From NCBI GenBank assembly GCA_003213955.1, contig QCMG01000008.1, forward strand, positions 1-64,000: a stretch of 64,000 nucleotides of DNA, read 5' to 3'. This DNA is from Prochlorococcus sp. AG-418-M08 (GTDB lineage: Bacteria > Cyanobacteriota > Cyanobacteriia > PCC-6307 > Cyanobiaceae). The notes beneath the pieces were generated by a model. It was given only the letters and a program-made list of their open reading frames with translations. It did no database searches and was not told the origin of the DNA. The first letter of the stretch is position 1, and each line of letters opens with the position of its first letter. A program made the position numbers and the translations under genes. This document shows positions 8,029 to 14,865 of the stretch, one piece after another.

Positions 8029-8208
8029 CTAATTATAATAATTAATTAGATCTATTATTAAAATTGCAAGTACCGAAATTCCTAAAATATATGGAAAATA
8101 TGGATATTTATTTAATATTTGACTTAATTTGTTTTTAGATTCACTTTTGTCTATTTTCTTTTTCCTTGGAGGCAAACCTAATTCTTCTCTTCTTTTAGCT
8201 TCTCCCAT
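8029..8208 (-). CDS. DUF2839-type small membrane protein, 59 aa
   Basis: ATG at 8206-8208, stop at 8029-8031. It starts MGEAKRREELGLPPRKKK, the signature opening of the cyanobacterial DUF2839 family. A polar linker and one C-terminal helix (YFPYILGISVLAILIIDLI) follow. Function is unknown for the family. Codons and N-terminal signature make it a confident gene although it is short. Confidence 0.7.
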   Translation of the reverse strand: MGEAKRREELGLPPRKKKIDKSESKNKLSQILNKYPYFPYILGISVLAILIIDLINYYN

Positions 8209-8321
8209 TTTTTGCAGATTTAAATTTTAAAACAAATATAGTATATTGATATGTTCATATACAATAATTAGGTAGTTAGTAAATTTAGTTTGTTTTTTAT
8301 AATTTAGGATAAAATTAAAAA

Positions 8322-8429
8322 ATGATAGAAATAGTTTGGTCTGTAAATATTATGATTGCAATTCTAATTGGAGGCGTTGGCTGGGTTTTATACTATATAT
8401 TCACTTACGACCAGAAATATACTTCTTAA
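8322..8429 (+). CDS. small single-pass membrane protein, 35 aa
   Basis: ATG at 8322, TAA at 8427-8429. Nearly the whole peptide is one helix (VWSVNIMIAILIGGVGWVLY), ending in a short polar tail, YDQKYTS. The size and pattern resemble photosystem or cytochrome accessory peptides, but I do not recognise it as any known Psb/Psa/Pet subunit. The gene at 8437 starts 7 bases later, so the two are probably cotranscribed. Confidence 0.5.
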   Translation: MIEIVWSVNIMIAILIGGVGWVLYYIFTYDQKYTS

Positions 8430-8436
8430 TTTAAAA

Positions 8437-8619
8437 ATGGCTGAAAAAGATTTAAAAAATTTCCTAAAAAAAATTGAGCAATTAAACAGTATAAAAGAAT
8501 TAATAGAAAATAATCCTTATAAAAAGAAAGAATTGTCTGATTGTAAGAATCATGAAGAAGTTATTATCTTAACGTCAAAATGGGGTTTTGAAATTAGCAA
8601 AAGGTGGGGAGAATATTAA
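8437..8619 (+). CDS. Nif11-like small protein, 60 aa
   Basis: I start at the ATG at 8437-8439 because the longer frame would overlap the 35-residue gene upstream. The sequence AEKDLKNFLKKIEQLNS, then a KxLxD-type middle and HEEVIILTSKWGFEISKRW, follows the Nif11 pattern (FLxK...L...L...EEV...A...GF). Nif11 domains occur alone in cyanobacteria and also as leaders of lanthipeptide precursors. This one lacks a GG cleavage site and a Cys/Ser-rich core, so a peptide precursor is unlikely. Confidence 0.6.
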   Translation: MAEKDLKNFLKKIEQLNSIKELIENNPYKKKELSDCKNHEEVIILTSKWGFEISKRWGEY

Positions 8620-8711
8620 TTAAATTTTTATTATCAGGATTATAAAAAACAGATGACTTATAAATTAACTTCCTAAAATTTATTTATTAATATTTAAAAA
8701 AGTTCTAAATT

Positions 8712-9476
8712 ATGAAAGGTATTGATGAATTAAAAAAACAAATCTATCAAATTGCGGCTGTAACAGATAGGGGGCAAAGACTTAATAAATTAATTGCGCC
8801 TATGTATAAAGAAAAAATAAAAGAGATGGAAGTTCTTATAGATCGTCTTGCAAGTTTTAATTCGGCAGTTTCTGAAGAAAAATTATCTGGAGAGTGGGAA
8901 TTAATTTATTCCTCAGTTGAATTATTTAGGAGCTCACCATTTTTTCTAGCAATAGAAAAAGCTCTAAATGATGAATCAAAAAGCAGCCTTTTTTTTAAAT
9001 TACATCAATTACAAGTTGGATCATTTGGTTTATCAACCATTGGAAGAATTGTGCAAAATATTGATTTTGAAAAAAATGAATTCATATCTACCTTCGACAC
9101 CATAATTTTTGGACTTACAACAATTCCCATCCTGGGTTGGTTTAAACTTCTTCCAACATTTGGAGGAAGAGTAATTACCTTGGCTGATGAATTAAAATTA
9201 AAAGACAATTCACTTCAAATGAATTTGCTAAAAACTAAAGTTTCAAAAGTCGAGGGACTTAACAAAATTCCAATATTTAGCAAAATTCTCATGGATAGAT
9301 GGTATCCGGTAAAAGAAGTCTGGGGGAAATTACCCTGGAATAAAGAAATACCTTCATGTGAATTATCAATTATATATTTAGATGAAGAAATTAGGATCAT
9401 GAAAGATATTTATGGATCTGTTTTCATTTATTTAAGACCAACAATATCCTTACTAAAACTCGCACAAACAAGTTAA
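8712..9476 (+). CDS. PAP/fibrillin-family protein, 254 aa
   Basis: An N-terminal helical part (1-50) is followed by EEKLSGEWELIYSSVELFRSSPF (about 56-78), the family signature of plastid-lipid-associated proteins. A lipocalin-like beta region with the 'IGRIVQNIDFEKNEFIS' strand pair follows, and a C-terminal segment EIRIMKDIYGSVFIYLRP. Members act at thylakoids and plastoglobule-like lipids. It is a second, longer homologue of the protein at 5873-6415. It carries no signal peptide and is probably a peripheral thylakoid protein. Confidence 0.75.
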   Translation: MKGIDELKKQIYQIAAVTDRGQRLNKLIAPMYKEKIKEMEVLIDRLASFNSAVSEEKLSGEWELIYSSVELFRSSPFFLAIEKALNDESKSSLFFKLHQLQVGSFGLSTIGRIVQNIDFEKNEFISTFDTIIFGLTTIPILGWFKLLPTFGGRVITLADELKLKDNSLQMNLLKTKVSKVEGLNKIPIFSKILMDRWYPVKEVWGKLPWNKEIPSCELSIIYLDEEIRIMKDIYGSVFIYLRPTISLLKLAQTS

Positions 9477-9629
9477 AAGCTTCTTTAGATATGCGAGAGA
9501 TGATTTTGATTTATAGTTTTTGTATTTTTAAAAATTTTTAAAAATCCAGTTTAATTAAGTAAATCTACTGAAGTTAATTTCGCATAAATTAAATAAATAG
9601 GTTAAGTTCATTATGGAATTATTAAATAA

Positions 9630-9944
9630 ATGCTTAAAAACAAAGAAAAAAATTCAGTGGTAAGAGGAATTTTTTTACTAGCCGGTTGGGGTTTAGGTTT
9701 AGATAGATTTTATGAAGGCGATAAAAAAGGTGGAATTTTATCTATCATTGGTTGGAGTATTACTTTTTTTACTCTGTTATACTTGAAATGTTCTGGGTAC
9801 GATTATGTTGATGGAGTTAAAAATTATACAGATTATTCCCCTAATCCTTTAATAATATTACCTTTATTAGCTTTGGCATATGGCGGATTTCTTATAATTA
9901 GAAAGTCATTTAGATTAGCAAAACAATTTGAAAACGCTGAATAA
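9630..9944 (+). CDS. TM2-domain membrane protein, 104 aa
   Basis: Two helices: about 13-30 (GIFLLAGWGLGLDRFYEGD) and 36-58. The G-x-x-R/D-R-F-Y-x-G-x-x-x-x-G spacing is the TM2 signature (glycine-rich hairpin with DRF-type turn). A third hydrophobic stretch lies at 76-92. TM2 proteins are small membrane proteins of unknown biochemical role. No neighbour explains it. Confidence 0.75.
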   Translation: MLKNKEKNSVVRGIFLLAGWGLGLDRFYEGDKKGGILSIIGWSITFFTLLYLKCSGYDYVDGVKNYTDYSPNPLIILPLLALAYGGFLIIRKSFRLAKQFENAE

Positions 9945-9960
9945 CCTTCTCAAACAAAAT

Positions 9961-10122
9961 TCAAGACAATAAACCTGATCCTTTCAAATAAAATTTGAAT
10001 AAAACGATAACTAATAAATTCACAATTAATAATGCAACTACTCCATTCCTATTTTTAACATCTAGTTTTTTTATTAAATTAGATAGATAAACGACAGGAT
10101 TTTCAGGTTCTTTATTATTCAA
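9961..10122 (-). CDS. small membrane protein, 53 aa, probable TTG start
   Basis: The frame ends with TGA at 9961-9963; the best start is a TTG at 10120-10122. It reads NNKEPENPVVYLSNLIKKLD, then a helix (GVVALLIVNLLVIVLFKFYL) and a short Gly/Ser tail. The polar-then-helix layout is protein-like. No ATG is available in the frame. Not recognised. Confidence 0.45.
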   Translation of the reverse strand: MNNKEPENPVVYLSNLIKKLDVKNRNGVVALLIVNLLVIVLFKFYLKGSGLLS

Positions 10123-10216
10123 TATTAATGGAAATAAAATTAGAGACTAAATTATCATAAATGTTTTTTATATCCAAATAATGTGAAGAACACATTATTA
10201 AAAATATAATAAATTA

Positions 10217-10570
10217 CTACATAATTCCTGCCTTCCTCAAGAAAGCTTTCCCTATGTTGCCAATAACAAAAAAGAGAGACAAATTTATCAAAAGAATTAT
10301 TAATAATGCCAACATTTTATAGTTAGGGTTTGATGAGATTCCATCAAAACCATCATTGAGTACCCTTCTAAAAAGAGAAATCTTTTTAGTTTCTGATTCT
10401 TCCGCTTTTAAAACAGAATTGTTTTCTACTTCGTTGCTTTCTTGTTTAGTTGCTGTTTCAAGGAATTCATTGAATGTTTTTTTGTTCTCCTCTTTTTTAG
10501 TTTTTTTCTCCATATCAGGAGATGATTCGATCGAATTATTATCCTCAGGAATTGATTTAGATTCTTCCAA
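10217..10570 (-). CDS. tail-anchored acidic protein, 117 aa
   Basis: Residues 1-80 are disordered and rich in Glu/Lys/Ser. One helix lies near the C-terminus (about 86-108, YKMLALLIILLINLSLFFVIGNI), followed by a short GKAFLRKAGIM tail. The tail-anchored layout suggests the disordered domain faces the cytosol. Family not recognised. Confidence 0.6.
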   Translation of the reverse strand: MEESKSIPEDNNSIESSPDMEKKTKKEENKKTFNEFLETATKQESNEVENNSVLKAEESETKKISLFRRVLNDGFDGISSNPNYKMLALLIILLINLSLFFVIGNIGKAFLRKAGIM

Positions 10571-10747
10571 ATTTAAAAATTTATTCTAGAGATATATTAC
10601 ACTATTAAAAAAAACCCACTCGATCAGATGAAGAGAAGGCTTGTTAAGGTTAAAGTTCTTGAAATTATATTAAATAATTTTGATTAGTTATGTGAGTCAA
10701 AATACGAGAAAATGAAAACATAACAATTAATTAAGTATTTTTTAATT

Positions 10748-10951
10748 ATGATTGATTCCCAAACAATTAAAATTTGCAAAGAGAATTCTTCAATAAGAGA
10801 TCTTAAAATAAAAAATATTGAACATGCTATAGAGCAGGCTGAAATATTAATTAAAGAATCAAAAATGAGCCAAGAAGAATTAATTTTTTTGAAAAGAAAA
10901 ATATCAGACTCAAGACAAGATCTAGAGATTCTTTATTTATTAAAAATTTAA
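10748..10951 (+). CDS. small helical hypothetical protein, 67 aa
   Basis: Soluble, charged and predicted by eye to be helical or coiled-coil (EHAIEQAEILIKESKMSQEELIF, then RKISDSRQDLEIL). No signal peptide or known motif. It stands alone between opposing neighbours. Confidence 0.5.
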   Translation: MIDSQTIKICKENSSIRDLKIKNIEHAIEQAEILIKESKMSQEELIFLKRKISDSRQDLEILYLLKI

Positions 10952-11040
10952 TTATACAAAACCTTTTAAATTAATTTTTAGTATATTTGGAAACGTATGA
11001 AAACTTAGATGTAGTGTAATAATTAAAAAAAAAATGTTTT

Positions 11041-11142
11041 ATGTCAAAGAAAAATTTTTATATCCCTATAAGAATAATTCCTTACATATTTATTTCAGTA
11101 GCGGCTATTTCAATTGCTGCTACTACAAATATTATTATTTAA
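11041..11142 (+). CDS. very small membrane peptide, 33 aa
   Basis: ATG at 11041, TAA at 11140-11142. A basic start (MSKKNFYIPIR) is followed by a single helix (IIPYIFISVAAISIAATTN). The positive-inside start and clean helix look real, and a run of A precedes the ATG. No known photosystem peptide matches by eye. A small RNA that happens to contain this frame cannot be excluded. Confidence 0.45.
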   Translation: MSKKNFYIPIRIIPYIFISVAAISIAATTNIII

Positions 11143-11230
11143 TATTTAACAAATCTATTTCTTTACGATTAGGAAGATGGTTAAATAGGTCATATCAATA
11201 AATTAATAAATTTATAAATTACACAAATTA

Positions 11231-11473
11231 ATGAAATTTTTCAGGTTCACTTTTGCTGTAATTTTATTATCTTTAGTATCTTTAATGGCTTTAAAACTAC
11301 ATAGGAATTTTAAAATGTCTCGGGATTTAAAAATTGAAGAAAAGAATAAATTAAAAAAATCAGCTGAAATCTTGAATGAGTGTTTTGATCTTAAAAACAA
11401 AAGTCAAAGATCCCTTAATGATTCAATGAACTTGATTGAATATTGTTTGAAGGAATATGGAAATGAAAAATAA
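11231..11473 (+). CDS. small membrane-anchored or exported protein, 80 aa
   Basis: The N-terminal hydrophobic stretch, residues 4-20 (FFRFTFAVILLSLVSLMAL), acts as signal or anchor. A charged helical part with two cysteines (NECFDLKN, EYCLKEYG) follows. Not recognised. It belongs to a plus-strand series of small genes that leads to the OsmC gene. Confidence 0.5.
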   Translation: MKFFRFTFAVILLSLVSLMALKLHRNFKMSRDLKIEEKNKLKKSAEILNECFDLKNKSQRSLNDSMNLIEYCLKEYGNEK

Positions 11474-11541
11474 TTTAATTAGGATATCCTCAACTATTAA
11501 TATCTTTTAAAATGGCTCATATACTATGAAATAAATTTTTA

Positions 11542-11733
11542 ATGTCCAATAAAAATAAAAATAGATGGGAACCAACGAAATTGCAAATAGATGAAGTCAT
11601 TCTTCCTGCTTATACAGATATTTCCAAGAAATGTGTTTCTTATATTAATAAACTTGAGTGCCCTCCAAAATATATAGCTGATATGATGAGAGATATAGCC
11701 GATGCAATAATGACTTCATATCCTGAAGTTTAA
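11542..11733 (+). CDS. small conserved-type hypothetical protein, 63 aa
   Basis: Soluble, with RWEPTKLQIDEVILPAYTDI and a helical C-terminus KYIADMMRDIADAIM. Two cysteines (KKCVSY, LECPP). No transmembrane segment. Gene spacing of 30 bases to the OsmC gene on the same strand suggests cotranscription. Function unknown. Confidence 0.55.
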   Translation: MSNKNKNRWEPTKLQIDEVILPAYTDISKKCVSYINKLECPPKYIADMMRDIADAIMTSYPEV

Positions 11734-11763
11734 AAAAAAAATTCCACTTTATAGCTTTTTATA

Positions 11764-12186
11764 ATGAGTAAAGTTAAATGTTTTTATTTAGGGGACTTAA
11801 AATGTGAGGCTAAACATCTTAATTCAGGCAATCGAATCAGAACGGATGCCCCTTTAGACCACTGTGGGAAGGGAGGAAACTTTTCTCCAACTGATTTATT
11901 GGCAACTTCAATTGGCACTTGTCTTCTAACCATAATGGCTATTAAAACTAGATCAAATGGTTGGGAATTAGATAATATTTACTTAGATATTGAGAAAATA
12001 ATGACTAAAAATAGAGAGAGAAAGATTGAGCAATTGATAATTGATATTTATATTCCTAAAGATTTACCAAAAGAAAAGATTAACTTCCTGCAAAATGCTT
12101 CTAAAGATTGTCCCGTAACGCGAAGTATATCGAAATCCCTTATTCTTGAAATAAATTGGCATATCAATAATACTTTACAAAAATAA
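11764..12186 (+). CDS. OsmC/Ohr-family peroxidase-like protein
   Basis: 140 residues with the OsmC fold landmarks: FSPTDLLATSIGTCLLTIMA with Cys53 and the second active-site cysteine Cys116 in KDCPVTRS. In the family the two cysteines reduce organic hydroperoxides. The YhfA/OsmC-like branch fits better than Ohr because the N-terminus is short. A protective role against oxidative damage in the cytosol is expected. Preceded by a small gene 30 bases upstream. Confidence 0.85.
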   Translation: MSKVKCFYLGDLKCEAKHLNSGNRIRTDAPLDHCGKGGNFSPTDLLATSIGTCLLTIMAIKTRSNGWELDNIYLDIEKIMTKNRERKIEQLIIDIYIPKDLPKEKINFLQNASKDCPVTRSISKSLILEINWHINNTLQK

Positions 12187-12212
12187 TAATCAATTTTGAA
12201 TAAAAGAATTAC

Positions 12213-12329
12213 ATGAAATACTTCGTTGGAATAATTATTCTTGTACTAGGAATATTTATAATGATCGATTTAGCATTTAAAACTAGATATACTAGAAAAA
12301 GGCTGTCAGATAAAAACAATCGTAAATAG
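12213..12329 (+). CDS. small single-pass membrane protein, 38 aa
   Basis: ATG at 12213, TAG at 12327-12329. Helix at 2-22 (YFVGIIILVLGIFIMIDLAF) followed by a strongly basic tail with RYTRKRLSDKNNRK. It lies 26 bases after the OsmC gene and may be the last gene of that run. Not recognised. Confidence 0.5.
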   Translation: MKYFVGIIILVLGIFIMIDLAFKTRYTRKRLSDKNNRK

Positions 12330-12414
12330 ATTTCTCTTTTAGTACATTAATAATCAAAATAATTTAGGCTTTTTTTTCTACAAAATCATTATTATTTCTT
12401 TAAACCATAATCTT

Positions 12415-12696
12415 CTATTTTTTAATTTTTTTATCAATCAGGCTAATTAATGGAATCATAAAATTTACATTTATTCCTACAGTGCACCATATATAGGTAA
12501 GACAAAATATCAATCTTATAACAATGTTAGAGGGTAAAGTCACAAATAATTTAAAAAAACTCCCTATAAAAAGTATTAGTATTCCTATTTGCAATAACCC
12601 CTTAGCTGTCCAGATCAACCCAAATTTCTTAATGTTCCTAAAAAACCAAACCAAAATAGATCCACAAATAAACAATAAAATTAAATTTATTATCAT
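12415..12696 (-). CDS. membrane protein, 93 aa, about three helices
   Basis: Hydrophobic segments at about 2-17, 28-52 and 58-82 with a short basic tail (DKKIKK). Not recognised. No neighbouring gene on the same strand within 160 bases, so it is probably its own unit. Confidence 0.5.
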   Translation of the reverse strand: MIINLILLFICGSILVWFFRNIKKFGLIWTAKGLLQIGILILFIGSFFKLFVTLPSNIVIRLIFCLTYIWCTVGINVNFMIPLISLIDKKIKK

Positions 12697-12859
12697 GCAA
12701 TTTAAATAACAATATTAGATAGTAGCAATCATTCAATAAAAGAACATTTATGGTATTAAATTTATAGATACACCTTAATATTAAAGTTTATAATTTTTCA
12801 ATAACTAATCTTTAAAAAGAATATGATTAATAAATTAAAATTTAAAATGCAAATTTCTT

Positions 12860-13246
12860 TCAAAACAGCCTAGATCTTAATATATCAACTCTTTTCTGAT
12901 TCACTCCTAAGTCACTTTCGCCAACTCTTGATTCAGACCTTACTATCAATTTTTCGGATTCAGGAACAAAAGATACTTCTAAATCATCAACAAATTTCAT
13001 CCATTTACTTGTTACTTCCGCATGAAGGTAATCTCCTTCAAGTGCAACTATTACAGATCTTGGAGAGTTCTCAATAAGCTCTTTAATCTCTTTAAAAGGT
13101 TGTTCAATTGAACTAACATCCCATTCCTCTTTAACGCAATGTGCTATTTCAACACATTCACTAAGTTCAATGTGAGAAGCAAATGAAGCGGAAGGAAAGA
13201 GAAGCCCTATAAATATAATAAAAATACTAACAACAAATCTTCTCAT
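12860..13246 (-). CDS. secreted hypothetical protein, 128 aa
   Basis: A signal peptide is clear (MRRF, a hydrophobic core to about 20, then SASFASH). The mature part is acidic, with two close cysteines (LSECVEIAHCVKEEW) that could form a disulphide. A beta-like half follows (VIVALEGDYLHAEVTSKWMKFVDD...). The second half resembles DUF1499-type exported proteins of cyanobacteria; the match is weak. Expected in the periplasm or thylakoid lumen. Confidence 0.65.
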   Translation of the reverse strand: MRRFVVSIFIIFIGLLFPSASFASHIELSECVEIAHCVKEEWDVSSIEQPFKEIKELIENSPRSVIVALEGDYLHAEVTSKWMKFVDDLEVSFVPESEKLIVRSESRVGESDLGVNQKRVDILRSRLF

Positions 13247-13528
13247 AAAATTTAGAAATTTAGCTTAATCTAACTAAAAAAACTTATAATAAGGGTTTGT
13301 TTTTTAATTAAATCTGATTTGGTCGATACCTTAATAGATAACCATTAGATCTAATATTTGAAGTTGTTTAAAAATAAGCTCAAACAAGTCTTCAAAGAAA
13401 AAAAGAGTTAAAAGTTTAATCATTCGCTCGAGAAAAACAAATATTTCGGGATTAAATGAACTAGTTAAGGATTATGTATTCACATAATTATTATCAGGAA
13501 TAGAACTTAATTTTCTTGTAGGGGAGTA

Positions 13529-13711
13529 GTGGAAGCAACTCAACATGTTAAAGAGATAAATCCATTGATAATAACTCTAAAAAATATATGCAAGAAATTA
13601 GATCTAAAGAAAAATTTTGTTGGCAATAAAATTGTGCTGCAGTGCTTAACCACTCAATACTCTAAAAAAGTTGATATTTTTAAAAAATTAATTAGTGAAA
13701 ATGATTTTTAA
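13529..13711 (+). CDS. small hypothetical protein, 60 aa, GTG start
   Basis: Starts at GTG 13529 behind a GGGGAG ribosome-binding site about 4 bases upstream, which decides the start. Soluble, basic, with two cysteines (NICKKLDL, LQCLTTQ). Not recognised. Its end lies just before the hairpin at 13741-13766. Confidence 0.5.
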   Translation: MEATQHVKEINPLIITLKNICKKLDLKKNFVGNKIVLQCLTTQYSKKVDIFKKLISENDF

Positions 13712-13740
13712 TATAAATAAAAAATAAAATAAAATAAAAA

Positions 13741-13766
13741 AAAGACCCCTCAATAAGGGATCTTTA
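13741..13766 (-). terminator. intrinsic terminator (strong on minus strand)
   Basis: Inverted repeat AAAGACCCCT / AGGGATCTTT with one mismatch and a 5-base loop. On the minus strand it is followed by eight T and further T-rich sequence (13740 downward), so it ends the minus-strand Yfr2-like RNA. On the plus strand it is followed only by TTTAATGG, so it is a weaker terminator for the gene at 13529. Confidence 0.7.
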
Positions 13767-13825
13767 ATGGTTTTAAAAAATCAAGTGTTTCCTTGTTTCC
13801 ACTGATTTTATAAAACTTCTCCTAC
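13741..13825 (-). ncRNA. Yfr2-family-like small RNA
   Basis: On the minus strand, two copies of GGAAACA lie side by side, one within AGGAAACA. They sit in a loop closed by AAATCAGTG (13800-13808) and CACTTGATTT (13778-13787) with one bulged base. The intrinsic terminator at 13741-13766 follows. A GGAAACA/AGGAAACA loop plus 3' terminator is the layout of the cyanobacterial Yfr2-5 RNA family. A possible -10 box TAGATT lies at about 13830-13835, giving an RNA of roughly 85 nt. Ends are estimates. Confidence 0.6.
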
Positions 13826-13904
13826 ACACAATCTAACTATCACACGTATATCTCTGTGATGAAATACCTATTGGGCATCTATTTCAACTGTCACATGATT
13901 TTAA

Positions 13905-14015
13905 AACAAAAAGTACTCAAATATATGTTTGAGTACTTCGATTATCAGAAAAATGTGTGTGAGGAGTTTCTGACCTTATTAATTTACACCCAATTGAAAT
14001 TAAATAGCTACAGTA
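13905..14015 (-). ncRNA. candidate small RNA carrying the Yfr1 core motif in a loop
   Basis: Minus-strand RNA predicted from a TATACT -10 box (14022-14027), a hairpin and a terminator. The hairpin has a perfect 7-bp stem (13945-13951 with 13967-13973) and a 15-base loop that holds CTCCTCACACAC. The same 12-mer is in the true Yfr1 of this window (42004-42015), and the 11-base published motif ACTCCTCACAC is complete here at 13957-13967. The hairpin at 13911-13938 with a T-rich tail then ends it. No open frame of note. Ends are estimates. Confidence 0.5.
13911..13938 (-). terminator. intrinsic terminator of the Yfr1-motif RNA
   Basis: Perfect 11-bp inverted repeat AAGTACTCAAA / TTTGAGTACTT with a 6-base loop. 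On the minus strand it runs into TTTGTTTTAA. On the plus strand the flank is CGATTATC, so termination is on the minus strand. Confidence 0.65.
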
Positions 14016-14021
14016 TAAATT

Positions 14022-14027
14022 ACTAAT
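14022..14027 (-). promoter_or_regulatory. possible -10 box (TATACT)
   Basis: TATACT on the minus strand, about 50 bases upstream of the Yfr1-motif hairpin. It fits the loose TANNNT -10 of Prochlorococcus. There is no clear -35 element. Confidence 0.35.
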
Positions 14028-14093
14028 TTTTTTACGTTTTTTTATCATGGATAAATAAACCTAAGGTAAATGGAATTTACAAGTAATTTTTAT

Positions 14094-14240
14094 ATGAGAA
14101 AAAGATTCAAAAGGGTAATTTACATTTTTTCAGTAATTATCCTTTTTTCAATTATTGGAGGGGTTGTTAAATATTCTCTTAAATATATGGATAATAATCC
14201 TGATTTATATATCCCTAAAACAAAGTCTATACATACATAA
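14094..14240 (+). CDS. small single-pass membrane protein, 48 aa
   Basis: ATG at 14094, TAA at 14238-14240. A basic N-terminus (MRKRFKRVIY), one helix (IFSVIILFSIIGGVVKYSL) and a polar tail with DNNPDLYIPKTKS. The positive-inside pattern is convincing. Not recognised. Confidence 0.5.
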   Translation: MRKRFKRVIYIFSVIILFSIIGGVVKYSLKYMDNNPDLYIPKTKSIHT

Positions 14241-14382
14241 GCATTCTTAAAATATATATAAGTATTTTAAGTATAAATTCACTTCAAGAAATTCTAAATC
14301 TATCTTATATAAGCCTTACATAAAAATTTTCATCATAGGAAAAAAATAATGAGGATTTTTTAATGATTTCTAACAAAATATT

Positions 14383-14631
14383 ATGACTTTTTTAATTTCT
14401 ATGTTTCTAGCTTCGGTAATGTGGGTTCAAGTCCCTCAATGGGAAGCTGATTGGTCTAAATGCGCCGTAGATGTACCAGATACTTCATGCCATTGGTATG
14501 TGGCAGCTCCCGATAATACCTTTGGAGAAGGATTTGATTGGAGTACTGCGCCTTGGTTTGATGCAAACGGCCTACAAGATGTAGCAAGAATTGAAAAAGA
14601 AACTGTGGTTGAAAAGCTTCAAAATAATTAA
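14383..14631 (+). CDS. small Trp-rich hypothetical protein, 82 aa
   Basis: A short hydrophobic start (MTFLISMFLASVMW) is followed by an acidic, Trp-rich body with two cysteines (SKCAVDVPDTSCHWY). The start could be a weak signal or anchor. Codon choice is less AT-skewed than in the neighbouring small genes, which supports a real, well-expressed gene. Family not recognised; it resembles picocyanobacterial-specific proteins. Confidence 0.65.
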   Translation: MTFLISMFLASVMWVQVPQWEADWSKCAVDVPDTSCHWYVAAPDNTFGEGFDWSTAPWFDANGLQDVARIEKETVVEKLQNN

Positions 14632-14718
14632 GTAATGTTCAATCTATCAATTATATTATTTCAACAAAATATATTTTTTTAATTAAATTTAGAATATAAT
14701 AAGGCTTTAAATAATTCT

Positions 14719-14865
14719 ATGCGTTTCAAGGTGAGTTTAAAAAAAAATGGCAAAGAATTTGAAGAGGTTGTTATTGCAAATAACAAAAAAGAGGCTATGG
14801 AAGTAGCTTTAAAAAACAATCCAGAGGCTCAAGCATTAAACTCTGATTGGACATTTAAGATTTAA
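14719..14865 (+). CDS. small conserved-type protein, 48 aa
   Basis: ATG at 14719, TAA at 14863-14865. It reads MRFKVSLKKNGKEFEEVVIA, then a helix NNKKEAMEVALKNNPEAQAL and a short end SDWTFKI. This beta-hairpin plus helix layout resembles a small ribosomal- or DUF-type fold. Its stop abuts the stop of znuB, which converges on it. Function unknown. Confidence 0.6.
   Translation: MRFKVSLKKNGKEFEEVVIANNKKEAMEVALKNNPEAQALNSDWTFKI

Noticed and set aside
8368-8436. Upstream extension of the Nif11-like gene
   Set aside because: It would overlap the 35-residue membrane peptide gene and adds no family-like sequence.
13364-13420. Tiny basic frame beginning TTGAAGTTG on the plus strand
   Set aside because: Only 18 codons with a TTG start and no supporting ribosome-binding site.
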